Shown: positions 21,758 to 33,626, counted from the stretch's first letter. The stretch is DNA of 64,000 nt from Codonopsis lanceolata (GCA_013146195.2 CM028381.1:96529380-96593379); one strand, 5' to 3'. Notes: a model not told the origin generated them from the sequence alone. Program-made: numbers and translations.

Positions 21758-23012
21758 TGTTAGTCCCAAAGGGCACAATAATAAGCTAGAAGGGGGGGGG
21801 TTGAATAGCTTATTAGACACTTAAAACTTTTAGTATAAATTCCTAAAACAAGCACTTGCAATCTATTGAAAAGATTGAAGTAGCGGAAGTCTTATAAGGA
21901 ATACAATTCAAGTCTGCCGGTGAAGCACTACCGGTAGACTTTGCTGAATACTCAAGTCTGCAATTGAAGCGATAAGTAAAGAGATATGAAACAGTAAAGC
22001 AGTAAACAACAGTAATGAAAGAACACAAGTATTTTGAGATGGTTCGCACTATAAGGAGTACTACGTCCACCACCAAGGCAGTCAACCTTGGATTTAAATG
22101 TGCACTATGTTTTCCACTAGTTCTATTACAAAGAATTCCAATGGATCGTGTACAAAATATTTTACTTGTGTTTGGGGGTTGGGAATTGAATATCTGGACA
22201 AACAGAATATTCAATGGTGCAGAAGAATAGTTAAAGAAATAACAATAAGAAGCAAAAGATAAAGTGTTAATGCAGATCTTCTTGTTGTTATTGAGGACTT
22301 CGTTGATCAGTTTAAGATCTCTTGAATGCACTGAGTATATAAGACTTGATGTTGTTGGGAAGATTCACAGCATTATTTTCTTCAGTCTTTAATGACATTA
22401 TTTATAGCCGGGGCATTCTTGAGACCGTTTGGAGAAGACGAAGAGTAATAGCTCTATTAGGTTAAATGCATTAAATGCATGGAGCTGACTTTGTAGATTT
22501 CGTCTTCACTGATACTGAGTAGGGAATGGTGAAGAGTTGTTGCAAAGAATCGGTAGGTGAGCAATCGAGTTGCACTGCATAGTTGGTATGCATCGTAAGT
22601 GTCGGCCTGTTTCATCTACTCTGTCACTTTTCAGGAGGCGAAAGTCTTCATGCTTTTCGGAAAGCTGGACAGGCGTGTCTGAGAAGTCAAGAGCTTATAG
22701 AAGATTGGTTTAATTCAAATTCAAACTGATAAAAGGTCTAATTTAATTAATCCACTAAAAGCTTGATGACTGGACACACCATGCTTGAGTAGGTGCAGAC
22801 AAGGTCTGCCGCTGGATGCTGTATGAAGTCTTCCGGTGAAGCCTTCAGCTGAAGTCTTTCGTTGAACCTGTGAAGCCTATAAAAACTATTCTATGGCAAA
22901 GTTCTATACACAGTTGTCACACTAATTGATACGCATCCCAATTAGCCACTAAGTATAGAACCTAATGTAATGAATGAACAGATATAAATCAAGATACAAA
23001 TGAGAAACAACA
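21758..23012 (-). mobile_element. 5' LTR of the Sirevirus-like element
   Basis: About 1255 bp from TGTTG (minus, 23012) to GACTAACA (21758). The C-run before CTAGCTTATT near the end and the TATA box at 22399-22407 fit R/U5 and U3. The same LTR, inverted and truncated, occurs at 4305-5062. Confidence 0.8.
22399..22407 (-). promoter_or_regulatory. LTR TATA box
   Basis: CTATAAATA on the minus strand, preceded by GC-rich GCCCCGG. Conserved as GCATATAAAT in the LTR at 4411-4420. Confidence 0.65.
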
Positions 23013-23039
23013 GCTCTAATGCCCGGATGGCCGCCACAT

Positions 23040-23760
23040 TCTCCCTCATGGACCTCCTATAGAACACCTTCAGTTAATTCTAGGGGAACACAACAAAGCA
23101 TAGTTCTGACCTTAGATCGTTTGTATAAGATTCCCCGACTACAAAGTATCGGCAAGCCTGGCTTCTGATGTAGTGGCTTTGACTTTATCCGTGGGTAGGA
23201 CTCCTTGCTCGATGTAGTCCTTGTAGTCGTCGATCCAGCTTCTGACCGCTGGCTCAATGTCTATTATCACTGGTTTGTCAATGGCTGGAGTTTCCAAGTG
23301 CTCGATCATGACTGATGGATTCATGTAATGCTAGACTTGTTTCGACAATCTTGGACAAGTAGTTTGCTCGCATGTTGTCCGCTCAGTCAATTCTGATGAT
23401 CTCACAGAACTTGAAATCCTTTAAGATTTCCTTGACAAGCTCGCAGTATTTGACCAAAGAGGGGTGATGCACCATATATTCCCCCTGGACTTGGTTCACT
23501 ACTAGCTGTGAATTCGAGTACACCGTGACTGCCACTACACCCATGTCTGCTACGAGCTCAAGACCAGCGATCATTGCTTCGTATTTGGCCACGTTGTTGG
23601 AGGCAGGGAACTTGAATCGGAGAGCCAATTCAAACTCTGTGACCTGGTCGGGGAGCTATGAGAAGGATGTCAGCTCTACTCCTGACCTTGCTCACTGCTC
23701 CATCCATATAAAGGGCCCAACAGTAGGCCGGTCGAGGTCATGGAAGCTGCTCGTACCCGG
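23040..23760 (-). pseudogene. gypsy second RNase H and connection to integrase
   Basis: 23383-23628 reads LRFKFPASNNVAKYEAMIAGLELV with YSNSQLVVNQVQGEY, the Tat-specific additional RNase H (NNxAEYEA and DSQ motifs; here NNVAKYEA and NSQ, so Glu reads Lys and Asp reads Asn). 23139-23324 is the DIEPAVRSWIDDYKDYIEQG segment before the integrase zinc finger. The chain ends where the copia LTR begins. Confidence 0.8.
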
Positions 23761-24139
23761 GCTCTGGTTGTTGAACTTTAGATTCTTCTTGTGAGTGAAG
23801 CTTGTCTCTACCAAGAAATCGGCCAAGGCTTGAGCTTTGATTGCTCGCCTGGGCTGGTAGTCGATGTGGAATTACGTGAGCTCGATCGACCAATTAAGTA
23901 GCCTACTCGATGAATCGGGCTTATGTAGGATTTTGCACAGTGGTGCGTCTGTGTATACTACGATTACATGTGCAGAAAAATAAGCCCTTAGTTTACGGGC
24001 AACTATGACAAGCGAGTATGCTAATTTTTTTACATTAAAATAACGACCCTCAATAGGACTGAGGGCCTTTAATACATAGTATACATGTTTTTGTATGCCT
24101 AACTCCTCCCTAACTAAAATAGCGGCTACAACCTAGTCT

Positions 24140-24930
24140 GTGGCTGCTAGATACACATATAATGGCTCCCCGGGCACGAGGTTGTTAAGGAGGGATGGTT
24201 TGCCAAGATATTCCCTTAACAGCTCAAGAGCTTTAGCACATTCTTCATTCAACTCGAACCCTTTGTTGCCGTGCAGGACCTTGAAGAATGGAAGGCATTT
24301 CTCCGCTGACCGAGAGATGAAGCGACCAAGGGCAATGATCCTACCGTTTAATCACTGGATATGCTTGATGCAGTAAGGCTGTTCCATCTCGATCAAGGCT
24401 TGGATCTTCTCCGGGTTTGCCTTTATCCCGCACTGGTTGACCATGAATTCGAGAAACTTTCCTGCTCGGACCCCGAACACGCACTTACTCAGATTCAACT
24501 TCATATTGTGTTTGCACATATTGGAAAATGTCTCTTCCAGGTCCAGAGTATGGTCGCGGCCTCTGGTTTTGATGACCATGTCATTAATGTAAGCCTTCAT
24601 GTTTCTACCGAGCTGGAAGCCAAAAACTTTGTTGACCATGTGTTGATAAGTGGCCCTTACATTCTTCATCCTGAAGGGCATCATTTTATAGCAATACAAA
24701 CCTTCGTCTTGCCCGAAATGTTGTTTTTGCTTTATCTTGCGCGTTCATTTTGACTTGGTGGTACCCTAAGTACGCATCCAGGAAGCTGAGCATCTCAAAA
24801 CCGGCTATGGCGTCGACGAGCATATCGATGCACGGTAGCGGGTAGCAGCCCTTTGGGCAGGCTTTGTTGAGGCCCGTGAAGTCGACGCACATTCGCCATT
24901 TGTCATTGGCCTTTTTGACCATCACCACGT
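24140..24930 (-). pseudogene. gypsy reverse transcriptase (catalytic Asp lost)
   Basis: 24686-24928 has VMVKKANDKWRMCVDFTGLN, KACPKGCYPLPCIDMLVDAI and FLDAYLGYHQVKM (first catalytic Asp); after a frame change 24352-24699 has MPFRMKNVRATYQHMVNKVF and AYINDMVIK. The family motif YxDD reads YIND here (AAT in place of GAT), which would abolish polymerisation. RT thumb and connection follow to ~24140 in broken frames. Confidence 0.85.
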
Positions 24931-24968
24931 TGGCAAGCGAGGTCGGATATTAGATCTCCTCAATGATG

Positions 24969-25990
24969 TCAGCTTTCAGGAGCTTTTCGACCTCTGTTTT
25001 GATTATTGCACTTTTCTCTGGGGAGTAGTGCCGTGGCCGCTACTGAATTGGTCAAAATTTTGGGTCCACGTTCGTCGTGGCGGGCAACAATCTCACTGAC
25101 CCCCTGCATGTCTTCGACAATCCATGCGAACACAACCATGTTGTTTTTGAGCTGGTCGATCAGTTTGGCCCGAGCTTCGGGAGGCATGGCCTTCCCGATC
25201 ATAATTTTCTACTCGGGGTAAGTAGGATTTATAATGATCTCTTCCAACTCGTCTTGCGGCTAAAACTCTGGTTCATCTCGTACTTGTAGAGTATCCAGCT
25301 CGATGCCCTGCGTGGGGGGAAGCCCATCCTTACACGCAGAGATTGCCCGTGCTGGAGCTTGCTCGGCTTCGTCGACCTCCATGAGGCATACTGTTCCAGA
25401 GGATTCCCCGAGCCCAATATTGCTTATGGGGACTGAGCCCGAGGTAGTGCTGGTTGTGGTCTCTTTTTCAAGGACTGTGACTGCTTGCTCAAGAATGTCC
25501 ACAATCAGCTTTTGTTTCTTCTGTTGGGAATCCCGGACATACTCCCACATCGCCGGAGCTTGTTGTTGAGGATACCGACCCCATCCTCTGTATAGAACTT
25601 GGCCTTTTTATGGGAAATGGAAGTGACTATCTAAAATTTGGCCATGGCCGGGGCACCTAGAATGCAGCTATAAGCGGACTTAACATCGATCACCAGGAAT
25701 GTGATCATCTCTGTCCACGTTTACACCCCATATTCCACGAAGACCTCCAGCTCGATGGTGCCCTTGACACTCACTTGATGGTTAGTGAAACCTTCAAGTT
25801 TTCCCAGGTACGACTTGAGCGGGTGTCCGATAACTCCAAGCCTTTGAAACAGGAGTAGTACATGATATCTCTGCACGCTCCCGTGTCCAGTAGTACCCTG
25901 TGAACCTGCTAATTGTTCACAAGGCAATAAATGACTAGCAGCTGCTTGGATGCCAGATGAGTGTTTGCTAGCTCACTGCGGGTGAAGTAG
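24969..25990 (-). pseudogene. gypsy protease and spacer to RT
   Basis: Protease active site DTGA is encoded at 25876-25887 (VHRVLLDTGACRDIMYY), followed by KLEGFTNHQVSVKGTIELEV and LGAPAMAKF-like sequence in neighbouring frames to ~25620. 25260-25550 is an acidic spacer; 24969-25202 is the RT-preceding segment AKLIDQLKNNMVVFAWIVED. Stops interrupt each part. Confidence 0.78.
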
Positions 25991-25999
25991 ATGCTAGGT

Positions 26000-28009
26000 T
26001 CCCCTGCCGCTGCACTATTGGGGCGTTGATAGCTTTGGATAGGGAGTATAAATGCTTCTCGAGCTGGGTGTTGGACGGGAGTTCCTCCTGAACCATGTTA
26101 ATTACCCCTTGTATCTAAGGGGCTTGGCCACCTCTTCCTCTCGGGGGTCTTCCCTGACGGTCATTTCTAACATTATTGCCCGCGCCTTGGTTCCTTTTGA
26201 AGCGGTCCAGCTTGCCCACGTTGATAAGTTTTTGAATTTCTCGTTTCAACACATTGCATTCCTCTGTAGTGTGACCATTGTCATGATGGTAGTCACAATA
26301 CTTTGTATTGTCCCTGGTATGAGCGAACTCAGGGTCAAACGGGTAGGGCACCGACAAAGCATCCCCGACCTGGAACATGATTTCTTCCCGGGTAGTATTC
26401 AACGGGGTGAACTATGACTCCTTGAATCTCTGCCCGGGCATAGAAGTACACCTTCTATCTCTCTGCGATCGGTTATTACACTTCTTGCTCTGGTCACCCT
26501 TGGTATTCTTCGTCGAGCAAAACAGGTGTGAATTGGCTAGGAGCTCTGCCTTCGACGCATTTGGGTTCATTGTCAGGATGGTTTTAAACGTGCCTGCTCT
26601 CATATTGTTAAGGTAGCATAACGTGGATTCTGGGTCACTAGTGGTCGTCACTTGGTCGAGCATCTCCTCGAACCTTGTCAAGTAGCTGCTATAATATTCA
26701 TGATCGCCCTGTTTGATCTTGCCGAGATCAAATCGATTCTTGGGCGTAGGCCCGCCGTGTCAAATTCTTCCAAGAATTTCTCCCGAAGTACCTCCCAGCT
26801 ACCTATGGATCCTCGGGGAACTCTCCCCAACCATAACTGTGCCTTGCCCTGAAGAGCACCCTCGAAGGCTCGTATTTTTAGAGCCTTTATATCCGTGACC
26901 ATCTAAATCTGTGCTTCAAATGATTTGAGCCAGTCACTTGCCTACGTCTTCCCAAAATATTTTTCAAACTATGGGAAGGTAACTCCCTACGCAGGTGGCG
27001 CATTCTCGATTTCTGGAATGAACGGGCTGCCCTCCAGCGGCTTTGTGGCTCCATAACCTGGCTTGGCCACGGCTAAATTGGCCATTTGTTTTGCCATGTC
27101 TCGTTTCATGGCCTCCATCTGCTCGGACAGGCGTTTTTTTGCGACCACTGTGAGCCTGGACGAGCAGGCATGTTCTGACAGTTGACTACATGCTCTCTTG
27201 GGGTGTTCGGCAGCTAGTGGGCAGAAGGTTGGATCATAAGAAGCTTCCACTTCCCGCTTAACTCGTACCCTGTACTTGAGTCGGTGTGCCTCTGCCTCCG
27301 CGTATTCGCGGGCTCTGCGACGACTGTGGCTCTCTCCCTGGGCATGATAATCTTGTCGATGGTAATGTCAATGGGAAGGATTTTGGCTGCTATACATGCT
27401 CTCCACCTGATCATCTGCCCTTTGCTCCTCATTGGCCTGTTCTAAGGGTATACGAATAACTGAGGGAATTGGTCTGCTCGAGGCAACAATTGTTGGGAGG
27501 TCCTGGCCACCACCAACAAGTGCTTGATTGCTGAGAGTGGGCATAACCAAATCTGCAACTGGAACCGGGGCATGGCCCAACGCAAGCAGTTGCTGGTTGA
27601 ACGCGTACATCTTGTTATAATACTCCACTTGACTTGCAGAGCAGCAGCCTGTTGGTCAAGGGTCTGTCCGGGCAAACTCAATTGGCTACCCTAACCGTTT
27701 TTCTCGTTGGCGATTCAGTTGGACCCTGAGGTCTTAAGCACGAACATGCCTTTGCCCATTGATGACTTAGCGAGCGTCTCATTGGCTCGCTTGATTCTGG
27801 CTGGTGTGTTGAGACAGTTGCTCCTCAACATATGGAACATCCTCACCGTGAGCCGCATGCCATGCCACAACTTTTTGGTTTTTCGTTTGCACCCCTTGGG
27901 GTGACCTTGGTGGCAGATCACCAGGCAACGGGTTAATGTGCCCAACTAGCTGGCTGCCAGCCTGGTGGTTACTAGCAGTGGCGTGATGTTTACTGCCCTT
28001 GCCAGCCAT
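26000..28009 (-). pseudogene. gypsy gag
   Basis: The likely start is ATG at 28009 (MAGKGSKHHATASNHQAG). The capsid homology lies at 26678-26902 (RAFEGALQGKAQLWLGRVPR, WEVLREKFLEEF) and 26412-26681 (RFEEMLDQV, MNPNASKAELLANSHLF). The nucleocapsid finger CDYHHDNGHTTEEC is at 26240-26300 in the 26115-26402 frame, followed by LKREIQKLI. The protein is broken into at least five frames. Confidence 0.8.
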
Positions 28010-28075
28010 TGCACTGACACAGATAATCGGAAAACTCACCGAAAAATTTAGAGAAAGTTTTAGAAACTTAGAGTT

Positions 28076-28094
28076 TCTTAGCAATGGAACCAAA
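28076..28094 (-). other. gypsy primer binding site (degenerate)
   Basis: Minus strand TTTGGTTCCATTGCTAAG, close to a tRNA-Asp type PBS if C-to-T and G-to-A changes are allowed. It sits four to five bases inside the LTR end CACA. Confidence 0.45.
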
Positions 28095-28098
28095 CTTA

Positions 28099-28730
28099 TG
28101 TGACAAAAATGCAGCTTGGGCCATCCGTGTGATTGGTAGGATATATGGGCTTGATCTGCTTCCTTAAACCTGATTAAGATCACGGAAACACCTTAATGGG
28201 AGTGCAAAGCTTGGCCTCGCGAAACCACTTCGACGTGAGAGTAAGTATCGTATGGGAAAGTCAAAAGAGAATTTGACAGAGGTTTGAGGCTCAAGAAAGA
28301 GTGTGTACCTTGAATATGGTTTATCTTGTAGGATTATGAGAGAATCCCTAGATTTTAGGCGTGATAGGCGGCTAACCGCATGAATGTAGGAACAGATATG
28401 GTAAGTGCCCTAGTTGGTTAAAGAAACCTTTGATTTGTCTTAGAGAGCAAGTTTCTGAAGTTTACTGCACGATGATTGCCCGGGCGAACAAGGCTCTGCC
28501 TGGCTATATGACACAGGTCTGTTGATGACAAGTGTAGATCACGGGAATGGCCACTAGTCGGGCAGGCAAGGCATGTGCTCGATCAGGTTTAGACGGGAGC
28601 TATAATGTTCTCTACTCGGTTTCCCACCAGCTCTGCCCGCTCGGTCGGTGGGTCCCATGACAATTGAGCTCGTGACTGGCACGTGATGTGCGCTCGTGCT
28701 TTGCTCGTGACCGGGTTTGGGCTGAGCACA
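28099..28730 (-). mobile_element. 5' LTR of the Tat-like gypsy element
   Basis: 632 bp, minus strand TGTGCTCAGCCC ... GTCACA. G+C-rich relative to the flanks. Its right boundary coincides with the abrupt change to very AT-rich sequence. Confidence 0.65.
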
Positions 28731-28860
28731 TCAAATACCAAAAATCTATTTACAAAATTCATTTCACAATGATCTCAAAACATCTATTCAATCTCTAAAA
28801 TCTAAAATTAATCTTTTCATACTAAGATTTAAAAAATTAACATTTTACACTTTTATGAAA

Positions 28861-29075
28861 TTGTGGTAGTAATATTAGTAGTCATAGTAGTAATAATATT
28901 TATAATAATAATAATATTATTATTTAATAATAATAATAACATTATTAATAACAATAATACTATTAATAGATGTTTTTTAATATTATTGTTATTATTAATA
29001 GTAAGTTATTTATTGGTGTTGTTGTTTTTTATTTATTATTGTTATTTTATTATTATTATTATTATTATATCTAAA
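28861..29075. repeat. (ATT/AAT)n-rich tract
   Basis: Imperfect TAA/ATT trinucleotide repeats. Frames across it encode only Ile/Asn/Leu runs and are not genes. Confidence 0.9.
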
Positions 29076-29999
29076 ATATTTAATCATTAAAACCATTAAA
29101 GCTAAAAATAAGTTTTCTTTCCAAAAAAACCTCATTACTCTAACGATGTTAGAAGAAACGTTAAGTTTTAAACTTTTTGGTATTAAGAGTTTTGAGAATT
29201 TTTAGATAGAAGAATATATTTTGGGACTTTTTGGATATAATAATTTTTTAGTGGGATTTTTCGTATTTTCCCTAAAAATTTATTTTTGTTAAAAATTACA
29301 ACTACGTATACACTATAAATAGAATAGAATATGTAGGACATATAATAAAAACACTCATTCACCTTATTTTACTTGACACATGGATTAAAAAAACTAATTA
29401 ATCATATTATAAATATTGACATAATATATAATTTGTTTTAAAGTATGTGTTTAAAATAGGAAGAAAAAGTAAAAATGAAATGGTCAAAATATTTTTCTAA
29501 AAAAGAAAATTTAGAGAAAAACTTTTTTTCTAACAAGTAAAAAACAAAAAATTATTTTTCATAAGAAAAAAAAAACAAAATAATTATTTAGAAACGAAGG
29601 GCACACAACATAATAGTATAATATATGTTTCTATTCACTTATATTTTTTTTTAAATGTAGCACGTGTATGGACGAGAGAGAGAAAGGGGAAAGGTTGTGA
29701 TGTCGCTAACATAGTAACATGTTGGAGTGTGGGCGTGGTAGGTGAATGAATTTGAGTATAATTATTACAACTTGTTTGATTTGATTTATTTAAATGTATT
29801 TATTATTTATATTTTATCATATGTTGTTTTTTAAGTATTCAATTTTACTTATAGTAAGATAAATCATAAGTAATATACAAGCCACTTAAAACATATGTAA
29901 TGTCATAAATTATAATCACTAAGCCTATTGCTTATTTTTATTTTTCAAAAACATGTAAGTCTTCTTGTCTATTGAAATTTTATATATTCCAATATTACC
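29076..29999. other. AT-rich intergenic, no gene seen
   Basis: Poly-A/T runs and no recognisable coding or repeat structure. Confidence 0.5.
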
Positions 30000-30678
30000 C
30001 TTCTTAATATTAGTTATAATAACAAAAAGTAATATTATTAATAATAATTAAATTAATAATAATAATATAATAATAATAAAAGGAATAATAATAATATTAA
30101 TAATTAATATTATATGAATAATGATAACAGTAGTAATAATAATAAGAATAAAAAATATTAATAATAATAAATATAATAATAATTATTATTAGTAATGATC
30201 TTAATAATAAAAATTAAATAAATAATAATAATATTAAAAGTTATATTAATAATAATATAGTAAAAATAATCATAATAATAATAAGTAATTATTAAATAAA
30301 TATTAATATTAATAAATTAATAATAACAAAGGTAATATTAATATTGTTAAAATCAATAATAATAAGTAATAATACTAGTATAAATAAAAATAAAATTAAT
30401 ATTAATAAAATAATAATAATAATAATAATAAGGACAATAATAATGATAATAATAATAATTATTATTAATAAATTTACTATTAATATTAATAAAATAATAA
30501 TAAAAGTACTAATAATGATAATAATAAAAGTAATAATAATAATGATTATTAATAATATATAATAATAATAATAATAATATATAATTATAATAATAATAAT
30601 AATATATAATAATAATAATATATAATTATTATTATAATAATAATATATAATAATAATTATAATAATAATTATAATCAT

Positions 30679-30709
<31 letters not shown>

Positions 30710-30715
30710 AATAGC
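30000..30715. repeat. (AAT)n-rich tract ending in (CAA)n
   Basis: About 700 bp of imperfect AAT/ATA repeats, then roughly eleven CAA/CAAC triplets at 30678-30708. Long low-complexity frames on both strands are artefacts of the missing stops in one phase. Confidence 0.92.
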
Positions 30716-30937
30716 ATTTTGTGACGAAGCTATTTATATTTTTATATTTGAATTCAACACTTTTTCAATTTACTAATCAAACATATACATTAACTTATGA
30801 AAGTTCATTAACGCTTTCAAAAGGTTAAATCAAATGTCATTAGTTATTAGTTATCAATCATGAGTCACATGGGCATGTCAATTGGGTGGGTTGGGTTGGA
30901 ATGGAGAATTGGTTAAAACAGGTCGAAACCCGTTCGA

Positions 30938-31349
30938 ACGGTGTTTTAAAGTTTTATTGGCGAGATGTGTCATTTTGCTCCGGTGCCCCTGCACTTTCAA
31001 GGTTTGCCGTCGAAATTCTTATATTTCTCATGTCTTATAGTTTAATTCATTGTCAGCTTCGTTAGCATCAATTGTCTTGGGATATTTGACGGACCCTAAT
31101 GACGAAATCTTAAATGACATATTTAAAGCCAAACGAAACCCCCAACGGTGTTTTAAGTTTTATTGGCGAGATGTGCCATTTTGCTCCGGTGCCCCTGCAC
31201 TTTCAAGGTTTGCCGTCGAAATTCTTATGTTTCTCACGTCTTACAGTTTAATTCATTGTCAGCTCTGTTAACATCAATTGTCTTGGGATATTTAACGGAC
31301 CCTAATGGACCTTTAACGAAATGTTAAATGACATATTTAAAGCCAAACG
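30938..31349. repeat. tandem duplication, two ~205-bp copies
   Basis: Copy 1 (30938-31128) and copy 2 (31142-31349) both run from ACGGTGTTTTAA through GCTCCGGTGCCCCTGCAC and GTTTAATTCATTGTCAGC to ATATTTAAAGCCAAACG. They differ by a few substitutions and one small insertion. Non-coding. Confidence 0.9.
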
Positions 31350-31379
31350 TAATACATTCAAAAGACAAAAGTAACATAC

Positions 31380-31640
31380 TTTAAAGTTGAAAGTGACACT
31401 ATAATGGAAAAATTATTATAATTATCATTAAAATACAAAGTGACACTCTTAATACTAAAAAGTGACATTCTTACTAGTTAATACTAAAAAGTAACACTCT
31501 TAATACTAAAAAGTGACACATTTAATACTAAAAAGTATGACTTTAAAACTAATGTTGATTGTCAAAAATTATAAATTTAATACTAAAACGTGACATTTTC
31601 AATACTGAAAAGTGACACTTTTAAGATCAATAACGACGAT
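31380..31640. repeat. AAAAAGTGACAC-type degenerate minisatellite, cluster 1
   Basis: Irregular repeats of TTAATACTAAAAAGTGACAC, spaced ~18-27 bp. A second cluster of the same motif is at 33927-34200, with Helitrons between. Confidence 0.8.
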
Positions 31641-31687
31641 TTTTCTTTATAAGGCAAAATGACACTTCTACAGTCAAAAGTAACATA

Positions 31688-32003
31688 TCTATAATACAAT
31701 ACAGCTCATAGTGCACGCTTACAATTGACAAAAGATAAAGAGCGGCTGAGATTGATTCCTTTACTAAGATCATACGGTCATTATCACTCCCTGAGTTCAC
31801 ATGTATGAACGGCGGTTGAGTAACTACCCCCCTCTCTCTCCAACTCCCCCACTATTCACGGTTGGTGGCCACTAATCCTTCCTCCATCAAACCCACCAAT
31901 TTTATGCACACAATTTTGTATACAAATAAATTTTAAAAAAAATCGTAAATTTTGTAATTTGAAATATTTGAAATCGTGCCATTGGCACGGGTAAGAGTAC
32001 TAG
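31688..32003 (+). mobile_element. short Helitron, family A, copy 1
   Basis: Starts TCTATAATACAATACAGC after A (31687) and ends with hairpin CGTGCC-ATT-GGCACG (31975-31989), then GGTAAGAGTACTAG and T. 316 bp, no coding. These are the TC, hairpin, CTRR and A|T features of Helitrons. Confidence 0.85.
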
Positions 32004-32148
32004 TCAACTAATCATTCCTCCACCAAACCCACCAATTTTATGCACGCAATTTTGTATACAAATAATTTTAAAAAAAATCGTAAATTTTGTAATTTGAAAT
32101 ATTTGAAATATATTGGCGTCGTGTCATCGGCACGGGTAAGAGTACTAG
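32004..32148 (+). mobile_element. Helitron family A, 3'-end copy 2
   Basis: Repeats the last ~140 bp of copy 1 (from the ACCAATTTTATGCACGCAA segment) and ends with hairpin CGTG-T/C-C..GGCACG and CTAG at 32145-32148. No 5' TC end, so it is a head-to-tail partial copy. Confidence 0.8.
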
Positions 32149-32883
32149 TCTATAATACAATATAGCTCATAGTCGCACATGTGCAATTGACTAAAGCTAT
32201 TTAGGGGCTTAGATTGATTCATTTACTAAGATTCTACTAGTTGTCTAATGTTTGGCAATAACTAATAGTTATCAGAATAAAGCTATTAATACCTATTATT
32301 AGCGAATTGGGATTAACATTTGGATATACATAGCACTAATCGTACTATCCTTATTACTCTACATTATCACTCCCCGAATTCACATGTGTGAACGGCGGTT
32401 GAGCAACTATCCCCTCTCTCTCTCCAACTCCCCCAACTATTCACGGTTGGTGGCCGCTAATCCTTCCTCCGCCAAACTCACGTCCCTTTTCTTTTCGATA
32501 TTTTAATTAACTAATCAATTTTATGCAAAAAAAATCGTAAGTTTTGTAATTTGAAATTTTTTTCTTTTTAACTGTTATCGTAATTAATTTAATCAATTTA
32601 TTTTTTGAAACTGAATTCCAATTTAATTTATGTCTAAGTTTTGAATATTTCTATTTTAATTTTTTTCTTTTTAATTGTTATCGTAATTAACTTAATCAAT
32701 TTAATTTTTTTCCGGCTTGCAATCGTAAGTTTTGTAATTTGAAATATTTTTTCTTTTTAACTGTTATCATAATTAACTTAGACAAATTATAAGTAAATAT
32801 TAATTCATTTCCACATTATCTGCTACATTTATTGATAAATTCACAAACTGGCGTCGTGTCATCGGCACGGGCAAGAGTACTAG
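32149..32883 (+). mobile_element. Helitron, family A, copy 3
   Basis: Begins TCTATAATACAATATAGC immediately after the CTAG of copy 2 and ends GGCACGGGCAAGAGTACTAG (to 32883) followed by T. It carries an extra ~120-bp segment at about 32235-32345 and longer A/T-rich middle repeats (ATCGTAAGTTTTGTAATTTG three times). 735 bp. Confidence 0.82.
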
Positions 32884-32907
32884 TCTTTTTTAATACAGAA
32901 CAAATTA

Positions 32908-33178
32908 GGGAAATTCAATTTGACCAATGACGTTTGATAACGATCAAATTAATCAACCAACTTTTAATTTAGTTGCAATGTCTTCCTCGTACGATGAAAT
33001 TAACCAATCAACTTCTGCCAATATCGGCCAAGAAATTATCATAGAAGGAAGATATTGACAGAAATTGATTGGTTAATTTGGTCTTTATGAAACGACGAGG
33101 ATGACATTGTAACCAAATTAAAAGTTGGTTGGTTAATTTGGTCGTTATGAAATGTCGTTGGTCAAATTAGATTTCTCC
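32908..33178. mobile_element. foldback MITE with ~110-bp inverted arms
   Basis: The left arm (from GGGAAATTCAATTTGACC) and right arm (to GGTCAAATTAGATTTCTCC) are inverted copies sharing blocks such as ACCAACTTTTAATTT / AAATTAAAAGTTGGT and AACCAATCAA / TTGATTGGTT. The loop is only ~40 bp. Superfamily and target duplication are not clear. Confidence 0.8.
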
Positions 33179-33409
33179 AATTTGAACGGTAGTCAAAAAG
33201 GTATTTAAAAACTTAAAATGTTAAGTTGTTGATTTGATTCATAATTTTGTATAACAAATAAGCTGGTGTCTTTGGAACTTTGGTTGAGCTTAAATTAGTG
33301 GTTGCTCTGTACGAATTTTTTTGGTAATAATACTAGTATAATTTTTAAAATTTTAGACATTATGATTTAAATGTTGGAATATAAAATCAACATCATTTTC
33401 TAAATAAAG

Positions 33410-33411
<2 letters not shown>

Positions 33412-33476
<65 letters not shown>
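33412..33476. repeat. (TA)n microsatellite
   Basis: About 65 bp of AT dinucleotides within a fragment of family B Helitron-like repeats (33345-33540). Confidence 0.95.
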
Positions 33477-33484
<8 letters not shown>

Positions 33485-33626
33485 TATATTGATAATAATA
33501 GTGGAAGTCTTTTAACCAATGTAGGATACATCTAATTTTTTTTAAGGTTGGAGGGGATATAGACCGAATCCCAACACTTAATTTTTATTATTTTATTGTT
33601 TGGAAATGTTACAATTATATATATAT

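Larger units (their letters stand above)
19001..23012 (-). mobile_element. Ty1/copia (Sirevirus-like) element, 5' half
   Basis: Minus strand: complete 5' LTR (21758-23012), PBS (21744-21755), long gag (20324-21688), then a decayed gag/pol segment matching 1260-2470 of the first copy, cut by the gap. The LTR's outer end directly adjoins gypsy pol sequence, so this element inserted into the gypsy element on its right and is younger than it. Confidence 0.85.
23013..28730 (-). mobile_element. Ty3/gypsy Tat-like retrotransposon, 3' truncated
   Basis: Minus strand: 5' LTR (28099-28730), PBS, gag, protease, RT, RNase H, and the beginning of the region before integrase, where the copia element interrupts it at 23012. 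Integrase and 3' LTR are not in the window. The CxxHxxxGHxxxxC gag finger and the second RNase H domain point to the Tat clade. Frames are short and numerous, so it is inactive. Confidence 0.88.

Noticed and set aside
30292..30717. 141-codon Ile/Leu-rich frame, and similar frames at 28863-29090 and 45311-45505
   Set aside because: Translation of AAT/TA simple repeats.
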